Assembly: GCF_018881575.1 (NCBI RefSeq)
Contig: NZ_JACVQB010000002.1
Coordinates: 1 to 64,000 of the forward strand
Reading direction: 5' to 3'
Source of the DNA: Polynucleobacter sp. UK-Kesae-W10
Lineage (GTDB): Bacteria > Pseudomonadota > Gammaproteobacteria > Burkholderiales > Burkholderiaceae
DNA length: 64,000 bases
Shown here: positions 34,170-40,115 of the stretch, piece after piece
Layout: the number at the start of each line of letters is the position of its first letter
Numbering within the stretch: the stretch's first letter is position 1
Notes under the pieces: generated by a model
What the model was told of the DNA's origin: nothing
Database searches by the model: none
Seen by the model: the letters and a program-made list of their open reading frames with translations, nothing else
Program-made: the position numbers and the translations under genes

Positions 34170-35927
34170 TTATTTAATTAGTAATAATTTGATGGCTTCA
34201 ACAATTTCGCTGTAGCCAATTGGCTTATAGAGCACTTCAATATTTAACTGTTTAAATAATTGAATATGCTGAGGTGAGGTGTCTGCGGTAATGATGATTG
34301 CCGGAATATCGATGCCAAAACTATCTCGAAGCTGTTGAATTATCAAGTCTCCGGTCGTGGTCTCGAGGCGATAGTCACTTAAGATGCAGTCAATTTGATT
34401 GATGTCCGCTAACTGGTTCATCAGATCTTGACTATTTTCAGGTAGTGAGAGAACGACAAACCCATTTTGCGTCAAAGCCTGTTTGTAGGCGTCAAAAATA
34501 GTGTGATCATCTTCAAAAACAGCAATTGTTTTGGCTTCCAATAACAGCTCTTGATGACTGCCGCTTTCCCGCTGTATTGATTGGGACGCTGATTGTGGGC
34601 CAGTAGTGATTCCAAAGGTGGAGTATTGGGTTTGAATATTGAAACTTGTGCCTTTACCCAATATGGATTGAACAGATAGCTCAGTATCGGAGATCTTGCA
34701 GAGTCTTTTAACAATGGAAAGACCAAGCCCTAGGCCATCATGCATATTGCGAGTGCTATCAACTCTAAAAAATTCTTCGAATATTTTATCGAGAAGTGTA
34801 GACTCAATGCCGCAGCCTGTATCTTCAATAGTGATATGTAGACACTCATTTTTAGAAGATAGAGTAACCAGAATTGAACCCGTGGCAGTGTATTGAATGG
34901 CATTTGAGATCAAATTACCAAGGAGCTGTTGTAAAAGCAGCTTGTCCCCTTGAATTCCCATATTCATGAATTCAAATTGAAGTACTAAGTTTTTGTTTGT
35001 GGCGATGGGGGTATAGGTGTTGGATAAAAATCCAACCAGTTCTATCAGCTCAAAAGGTCTTTTAGAGGCATTGGATGCACCTGCATCCAGTTTGCTTAAA
35101 TCTAGGAGTGACTTAAACATCGAGTTTAAGGTTTGAATACTCTTTCTGATCTGGAGAAAGTTGATCTTTTCTTTAGGGCTAAGCTTGTTTGGCTCAAATA
35201 GATCTAAGTAAATATTCACGGCATGTAGTGGCTGCCGAAGGTCATGGCTTGCAGTTGCAATAAATTTGGATTTTCCAATATTGGCAGAGACGGCGGCATT
35301 ACGTTCCAGCTCTAAGGCCTTGTTCAGTGCTTGATTCTGAATTTGTAGGCTAACAGTTTTGATCCATGAGTTTGAAAAATACGAGGACATCTTGATGGCA
35401 TATAAGGAAAATGCAAATTCACCCAAAAGAATGGGCCAGGGAAACATGAAGGGGGGTATGAGTGAGGCAATGAATTGGCCGATAAAGATGGGTAGAGCAA
35501 AGCATAAGAAGGTAGGGCGATGAATGGAATAGCCATACAGTCCAACAAACACTGCTGTAGAGCTCATTAATAGATAGAGGCACTGCAAATTAAACGGTAG
35601 GGTGGGAGCAACGATCAGCCAACCCAGTCCCCAGCACGCTGTTACCGATAGGACGCCCAGATTAAGGTTGCTAATTTTTTTCTTGGTGGAAAGCTGGGCA
35701 TCCTTATTCCTGAAGAAGACCATATAGGCCCTAAAGGCAACGCATACGGCCATTACAGAAAGCCAGATTGTTAGGCTGCCTAGGGCGGCATCCTGGAATA
35801 CCAGGGCACCAGTTAGTAGAGGCCCAATAACAGTGCCAGCAGTATTGGTCTTGGAGGCTGTTTCAAGAAATTGATACTTTTCTTCCAGTAGCAAATCTTC
35901 ATGTTGGTGTATTGAGAATGAATCCAT
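34170..35927 (-). CDS. Hybrid sensor histidine kinase with receiver domain
   Basis: This 585-residue membrane kinase has six hydrophobic segments (residues 30-180) with short loops and no periplasmic sensor domain. A linker helix and a HisKA domain follow, with the phospho-His at residue 228 in ATASHDLRQPLHAV. The HATPase region has NLISNAIQYT, DTGCGIES and GLGLGLSIVKRL. A C-terminal receiver (about 470-585) has EDD, an Asp in LSDYRL and a late Lys in LYKPIG. A kinase with short loops often senses membrane or quinone state. It is separated by 3 nt from the response-regulator gene. Confidence 0.93.
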   Translation of the reverse strand: MDSFSIHQHEDLLLEEKYQFLETASKTNTAGTVIGPLLTGALVFQDAALGSLTIWLSVMAVCVAFRAYMVFFRNKDAQLSTKKKISNLNLGVLSVTACWGLGWLIVAPTLPFNLQCLYLLMSSTAVFVGLYGYSIHRPTFLCFALPIFIGQFIASLIPPFMFPWPILLGEFAFSLYAIKMSSYFSNSWIKTVSLQIQNQALNKALELERNAAVSANIGKSKFIATASHDLRQPLHAVNIYLDLFEPNKLSPKEKINFLQIRKSIQTLNSMFKSLLDLSKLDAGASNASKRPFELIELVGFLSNTYTPIATNKNLVLQFEFMNMGIQGDKLLLQQLLGNLISNAIQYTATGSILVTLSSKNECLHITIEDTGCGIESTLLDKIFEEFFRVDSTRNMHDGLGLGLSIVKRLCKISDTELSVQSILGKGTSFNIQTQYSTFGITTGPQSASQSIQRESGSHQELLLEAKTIAVFEDDHTIFDAYKQALTQNGFVVLSLPENSQDLMNQLADINQIDCILSDYRLETTTGDLIIQQLRDSFGIDIPAIIITADTSPQHIQLFKQLNIEVLYKPIGYSEIVEAIKLLLIK

Positions 35928-35930
35928 GCT

Positions 35931-36524
35931 CTATACCCATCCATTTTCTTTTGCTTTAATCACCGCCTGAGTTCTATTGAAGACTTTAATTTTCTTGAAT
36001 ATTTCACCCAAATGCACTTTTACGGTCTGCTCGCTGATATTGAGGGAGTATGCAATCATCTTGTTTGAGTCACCATTCGAGATATGCGCAAGAATTTCTT
36101 TTTGCCTATCTGTCAGTTGCGTCAACTCTGCTTCATTTGGACTAAGGCCCATGAGAGCGCAAAGGCTCTGATGAATGTAGGAGGTATCACTACTTTTAGG
36201 TATAAAAATACTGCACCCAGCCTCAAGGCATTCCGCTTCAATAGTGTCCTGTTCAAGCCCTGAAATTGCAGCAATAGCAATGACGTCATCTAGCTTTTTA
36301 AACTCCTTAATACCGGAGTACTGATTCTCGGAGTCGGGTATTAATAAATCCAATAGGATGACCCATTTAGACTTTTTGGAGCGGACAATCTTTAGCCCCT
36401 CTGTAATAGAGTTTGCAGAAAAGACTTGGTTACCTGAGGAGAAGAATTTTCGGGTTAAGAACTGATGTAATGCATCCCGATAAACCGGATGGTCGTCAAC
36501 GATCAGTAGTGACACGGAATGCAT
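35931..36524 (-). CDS. NarL/FixJ-type response regulator
   Basis: This 197-residue regulator has a receiver with Asp10-Asp11, phospho-acceptor Asp59 in LLDLLIPD and Lys110 in FIPKSS. A LuxR-type helix-turn-helix (about residues 135-195) follows: LTDRQKEILAHISNGDSNKM, then NISEQTVKVHLGEIFKKI. Such regulators bind dyad sites as dimers. The gene leads the operon with the hybrid kinase and the beta-barrel gene. An 18-bp dyad lies about 80 nt upstream of its start, so autoregulation is plausible. Confidence 0.94.
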   Translation of the reverse strand: MHSVSLLIVDDHPVYRDALHQFLTRKFFSSGNQVFSANSITEGLKIVRSKKSKWVILLDLLIPDSENQYSGIKEFKKLDDVIAIAAISGLEQDTIEAECLEAGCSIFIPKSSDTSYIHQSLCALMGLSPNEAELTQLTDRQKEILAHISNGDSNKMIAYSLNISEQTVKVHLGEIFKKIKVFNRTQAVIKAKENGWV

Positions 36525-36601
36525 GGCGACCCCTATTTTTGGTCTAATTATCGGGTGAGGAAAAAAGGTGATTAATTATGTCATTCATCATTTAGGCATA
36601 T

Positions 36602-36619
36602 CTAATACTTTAGTTCTAG
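36602..36619. promoter_or_regulatory. 18-bp dyad, copy 4
   Basis: CTAATACTTTAGTTCTAG is identical over 18 bp to copy 3 at 33280. It lies in the divergent region between the response-regulator gene and the exported-protein gene at 36801. Confidence 0.65.
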
Positions 36620-36627
36620 ATTTAAGA

Positions 36628-36641
36628 TTGACCGTGATCAA
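36628..36641. promoter_or_regulatory. FNR/ANR-type box, one mismatch
   Basis: TTGACCGTGATCAA matches TTGAT-N4-ATCAA at 9 of 10 positions. Its centre is 24 bp from that of the adjacent dyad. No -10 lies at the class II distance on the plus strand (the nearest, TATTAG, gives about -51.5), so which gene it controls is unclear. Confidence 0.6.
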
Positions 36642-36726
36642 TTATTCGGGGCTAACCCTTAATTGCCTCATCATATTAGGGATATTGCTTAGCGAAAGGC
36701 TTCAAAGATTTGTGTCAATTGAGTGA

Positions 36727-36744
36727 CTAGAGCTAAAGTGCTAT
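36727..36744. promoter_or_regulatory. 18-bp dyad, copy 5 (degenerate)
   Basis: CTAGAGCTAAAGTGCTAT, read on the opposite strand, matches 10 of 12 symmetric positions. It lies 57 nt before the exported-protein start at 36801. Confidence 0.45.
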
Positions 36745-36770
36745 AGCTTAATTAGGGTGGTCTTCTTAGG

Positions 36771-36785
36771 ATGAACCTAGTTCAT
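36771..36785. promoter_or_regulatory. 15-bp perfect inverted repeat
   Basis: ATGAAC-CTA-GTTCAT lies 15 nt before the ATG at 36801, overlapping the likely leader. It may be an operator or a small leader hairpin; no regulator is assigned. Confidence 0.4.
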
Positions 36786-36800
36786 TTTTAGAGGTCTACC

Positions 36801-37127
36801 ATGTCCCAACATTCTTTCTTCGGCCGCCACCCAGTCATTACGCTGTTAGCGATTGCTTTACTCATTTGTGGTTCTGCTGCAATAGCCGGAACACAAATTC
36901 AATCAGGGGTTGCTTATGAGGCGGCTGCGAATCCAAGCAATCCCCATCGCATACCCGCTCATCTGGATCCAAAGTCTCAGGAGCTGTCTGATGAAATCAA
37001 TGCCATTAAAGTGGAGCTGCGTGAGGAGCTAGCTGAGGTGAGCGAGACTGTACATAGTGTTGCATTTAAAGATCATCACGGCACATCGCAGCAGACAATC
37101 GATTTCACAACTGGCACATCCAATTAA
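36801..37127 (+). CDS. Small membrane-anchored or exported protein
   Basis: This 108-residue protein has an N-terminal hydrophobic segment (about residues 13-29, HPVITLLAIALLICGSAAIA) that could be a signal peptide or anchor. The remainder is hydrophilic, with a predicted acidic helix (ELSDEINAIKVELREELAE) and a His-containing tail. AGAGG lies 7 nt before the ATG. No family is recognised. The upstream region has two dyads and an FNR-type box. An ArsR-fold gene follows 49 nt later. Confidence 0.65.
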   Translation: MSQHSFFGRHPVITLLAIALLICGSAAIAGTQIQSGVAYEAAANPSNPHRIPAHLDPKSQELSDEINAIKVELREELAEVSETVHSVAFKDHHGTSQQTIDFTTGTSN

Positions 37128-37176
37128 GATTTGAAGAATTTTTGATATAGCATCACCATAGACTAAGCGGGGCTTA

Positions 37177-37521
37177 ATGATGACGGCACTCAATTATTTA
37201 TCAATCTTTGAAGCGCTTAGCCATGAGACGAGATTGCGTGTTTTTGATTTCATCTACCAATCAGGGGAAGCAGGCGCACGTCCGAAAGAAATGATTGATC
37301 AGTTTAGGGTGGATTCGGGTACCTTGGATTTTCATCTTAAAAAGCTCGTTGCTGCAGGGCTAATCATCCTGAAGGCAGGCAGCAAAAGAGGGGTCTATTG
37401 CCTTAGTGAAAATATTCCCGACGGCTTAACGCAACTTTTTGACTCAGCGAACGCAGATCGCTTATCGCTAATAAGAAATTCAACACCATCCGAGCTCACT
37501 AAGAGGGAATTTTTGCATTAG
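37177..37521 (+). CDS. ArsR-fold winged-helix regulator
   Basis: This 114-residue protein has the ArsR/SmtB winged-helix layout: ALSHETRLRVFDFIYQSG at residues 12-29, then DQFRVDSGTLDFHLKKLVAAGLI (the recognition helix and wing). Only one Cys is present, so the metal-thiolate sensing of classical ArsR/SmtB proteins is unlikely. It could sense another signal or act as a constitutive repressor. It is monocistronic or follows the exported-protein gene; a bidirectional terminator comes next. Confidence 0.85.
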   Translation: MMTALNYLSIFEALSHETRLRVFDFIYQSGEAGARPKEMIDQFRVDSGTLDFHLKKLVAAGLIILKAGSKRGVYCLSENIPDGLTQLFDSANADRLSLIRNSTPSELTKREFLH

Positions 37522-37556
37522 CGCGTTATAACAAGTAGCGCCAGATTAAATAAAGA

Positions 37557-37580
37557 AAAAGCCACCTACGGGTGGCTTTT
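37557..37580. terminator. Bidirectional rho-independent terminator
   Basis: AAAAGCCACC (37557-37566), loop TACG, GGTGGCTTTT (37571-37580). A-run and T-run flanks suit both the ArsR-fold gene and the convergent exported-protein gene. Confidence 0.88.
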
Positions 37581-37607
37581 AAATCTCATCAGGCGCTTGT
37601 TATTAGA

Positions 37608-38261
37608 TTAGCCGGCACCCGGTTTGTAGCAAGTCTGTCCATATTGAGTAGCGCTAGGAGCTACTCCATTCACCCAATTTACCGTTGAGGTGTTAACTAG
37701 GGAGTATCCATTGCCACAGCTTAGACTGTTATTTACTGAATTGGGTTTTGCGAGACTATTGCCCTCAATGTAGGGGCTAAATGTAGCACCATCAAATTGG
37801 TAATCAAGGCCAAGGCGTGAATAGCTTGCTTGTACAGCCGCTGTAGCAAAGATACCCGTTTTATTAAATGAATAGCCTAATCCAGCGTTGCCCATCACAT
37901 CCCTTGTTCCGCCTACATAAGCCACTCTGATGTTATCAATACCTATTGCATCCCTGTAGCTAATTCTCAAATTGACATCCGCACCATATACATTGTTGTT
38001 TGAATTAACGTTTAAAGAGCGTGCGCCTAGTAACAAATCTGGAATAAAGCCGTTACTGTATGCACCAAGAGCCCAAGATAAACCGGCATAAACGCGATTA
38101 TCAACTCGATAGCTGGAGCTACTGTTTGGAAGTGAGCAGGACTTGGTTGGGTCAGACTGGACCGAGCCACAAGCTCCTGTTTGAGCGCCCGCAGTCATTT
38201 GGATGCCTAAATAAAGAATCAATGCGACCAGTGCGCTGGAGAGGGCTTGTTTCATATTCAA
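37608..38261 (-). CDS. Exported protein, possibly beta-barrel
   Basis: This 217-residue protein has a signal peptide (residues 1-26, ending GAQTGA). It has alternating strands such as RVYAGLSWALGAYSNGF, ADVNLRISYRDAIGI, NAGLGYSFNK and SRLGLDYQFD that look like a small outer-membrane barrel. Four Cys (two near residues 30-42, two in the C-terminal 40) may pair as disulfides. The C-terminus (KPGAG) lacks the terminal aromatic usual for barrel assembly, so an exported beta-rich protein is the safer description. It is not related in an obvious way to the 33.4-kb barrel. Confidence 0.6.
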   Translation of the reverse strand: MNMKQALSSALVALILYLGIQMTAGAQTGACGSVQSDPTKSCSLPNSSSSYRVDNRVYAGLSWALGAYSNGFIPDLLLGARSLNVNSNNNVYGADVNLRISYRDAIGIDNIRVAYVGGTRDVMGNAGLGYSFNKTGIFATAAVQASYSRLGLDYQFDGATFSPYIEGNSLAKPNSVNNSLSCGNGYSLVNTSTVNWVNGVAPSATQYGQTCYKPGAG

Positions 38262-38350
38262 CTTCCTTTTGTGTTCGTATTGGCAATATATTTGATGCCC
38301 AATAAATATGCAATGAATGATTGTAGCTATCTATCCGCATGGTGTTGAGT

Positions 38351-38390
38351 GCCCCTCATGCAGTAGTTCTTGCATCTGCAATGAAGGGGC
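38351..38390. repeat. Long imperfect hairpin in intergenic region
   Basis: GCCCCT-CAT-GCAG (38351-38363) pairs with CTGC-A-ATG-A-AGGGGC (38376-38390) with two single-base bulges and a 12-nt loop, and TTTT follows on the plus strand. Both flanking genes are on the minus strand, where no T-run follows, so it is not their obvious terminator. Confidence 0.5.
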
Positions 38391-38496
38391 TTTTAGGGCT
38401 GTGGGGGACCCTCTTAATATGGTTTAAATAGATCGCAGAGTAGAACAAAAATTAGCCTTTTAGAGGATGCGAAAGACGCATTATGGGGGTGGCCAA

Positions 38497-39903
38497 TTAA
38501 ATGCTCTCGGAAGTGCAAGCGAGTTTTCCAGATTTAATGGCTTGCAAAAACATTTCGTAATCGGCTTGATTCTGCTTGCTGTAGGCAATTGAAAAGTTCA
38601 CAAGCGCATCATCCAATGCCTCGCCTTTTCCGCAATAGCCGGCCAGCATTGCAGCGTCTCCCGATCGCGCATGGGCATTGGCTAATGCCCAGCCAAAAAG
38701 TTTTGCAAAATCCGGAAATACTTTCGGATTAATACCATCGTCACCAATGGAGATACCGCCTTTCATATCCCGTAATTGGCGAACATAAAAGTCAATTTCA
38801 AATGTTTTTCCATATCCCAAGAAAAGATCTGGAGCGCCTTGGATGAGGCATTGACCATGGACTACACGCGCACCTTCAGTGGCATATTCAGTATCCGGAA
38901 AGAACGTGGTTAAAACTGACTTTTGTGCTTCTTTGACTTGTAAGAACAGTGGATCATGAGTATCTCGCCCCTCAAAGTAAAGCACCCAGCAAGCGGTGCC
39001 AACGCTCCCTACACCAACAACTTTGCGTGCCCAGTCAATCCATTTGTAGCTCAGCAGTAGGTGCTTTCGATCTGCTGCTAAAGATTCAATATAAGAGTTC
39101 AAGCCTTGATCATTTAATGCGGCTATATCGTTGCCATGATTCGAGAGTGTGAGGTGTTCGATTAGAGGTGGTTTCTCGATGAGTCTGATGCCATCCGGAG
39201 TGACCTCTGTTAGCTTTCCAATAAGACCTTGATTATTGTTCTCGCGTGCTTTTTTGAGAAGCTTATCAAGATATTGTTTGCTAATGGGATCAGCATATTT
39301 ATTGGCTGCATCTTGAAGTACCCTTTCGTCTATATAAGCACGCTTGAGATCAATGAATGACATCTTTGCATACCGATGTAAATACTTGCGATAGGTACTG
39401 CAAATATTTCTGACAATCATTTCGCCATAATGCTGGTCTTGCCCTAGTGACTGGGATGCAATCATTGCGCTTGCCGCTAGACGTTTGAGATCCCAATCAA
39501 AATTACCAGGTAGCGTTTCATCAAAATCATTAATACCAAATACCAGCTGGTGTTCGGTAGTAGAGAAGAAGCCAAAATTACTGACGTGCATATCCCCGCA
39601 AAGTTGAACCTGAATAGCAGGGCTTGAAGTTTTCGCTAAATCCTTAGCCATGATGGCGGCGCCACCACGAAAGAAGGAAAATGGATCAACTGCCATGCGG
39701 GCATGGCGGATCGGAACGTATTCCGGAATGCGAGCGCTCGCCTGGCTGATAAGAATGTCAACTGCTGCTTGGCGCTTGTGCTCGACCTGAAATTCTCCGA
39801 TCGATGAGCGACTCACGAGTTTGCGAACAGATTTTCCTAGCTCAAACCGCTCATGCGGACTGGGATTTTTGATGAGAATAGATTGATAGAGTTCACTAGC
39901 CAT
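38497..39903 (-). CDS. DUF2252-family protein
   Basis: This 468-residue cytosolic protein belongs to DUF2252, which has a protein-kinase-like fold. Key segments are PFSFFRGGAAIMAKDLA (about residues 72-88), CGDMHVSNFGFF (about 98-109, with the loop His-x-x-Asn resembling a kinase catalytic loop) and GINDFDETLPGNFDWDLKRL (about 118-140, with the DFD metal site). Substrates of the family are not established. It is monocistronic here. Confidence 0.85.
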   Translation of the reverse strand: MASELYQSILIKNPSPHERFELGKSVRKLVSRSSIGEFQVEHKRQAAVDILISQASARIPEYVPIRHARMAVDPFSFFRGGAAIMAKDLAKTSSPAIQVQLCGDMHVSNFGFFSTTEHQLVFGINDFDETLPGNFDWDLKRLAASAMIASQSLGQDQHYGEMIVRNICSTYRKYLHRYAKMSFIDLKRAYIDERVLQDAANKYADPISKQYLDKLLKKARENNNQGLIGKLTEVTPDGIRLIEKPPLIEHLTLSNHGNDIAALNDQGLNSYIESLAADRKHLLLSYKWIDWARKVVGVGSVGTACWVLYFEGRDTHDPLFLQVKEAQKSVLTTFFPDTEYATEGARVVHGQCLIQGAPDLFLGYGKTFEIDFYVRQLRDMKGGISIGDDGINPKVFPDFAKLFGWALANAHARSGDAAMLAGYCGKGEALDDALVNFSIAYSKQNQADYEMFLQAIKSGKLACTSESI

Positions 39904-40074
39904 GCTGCAATCATGCCATAGACCTGGAGATCTATATTCCCTGTCAAAGTGAGGCTTGAGCTCACTAGCAGCATTGGTAAGAATCAGGCCGGCGCTTACC
40001 TGATAGCGATGCTCTGGATAACTGGGTATTCAGTAGGGTAGTCGTTAAAACAGAACCCTATTCTTTCCTCACTA

Positions 40075-40098
40075 AAAAATCCGACGAAGCGGGTTTTT
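40075..40098 (-). terminator. Rho-independent terminator of the autotransporter gene
   Basis: AAAAATCCG (40075-40083) pairs with CGGGTTTTT (40090-40098), including one G-T pair. The minus strand ends in a T-run, as needed for the gene ending at 40116. Confidence 0.7.
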
Positions 40099-40115
40099 CT
40101 GGAGGGAATGGCTGA

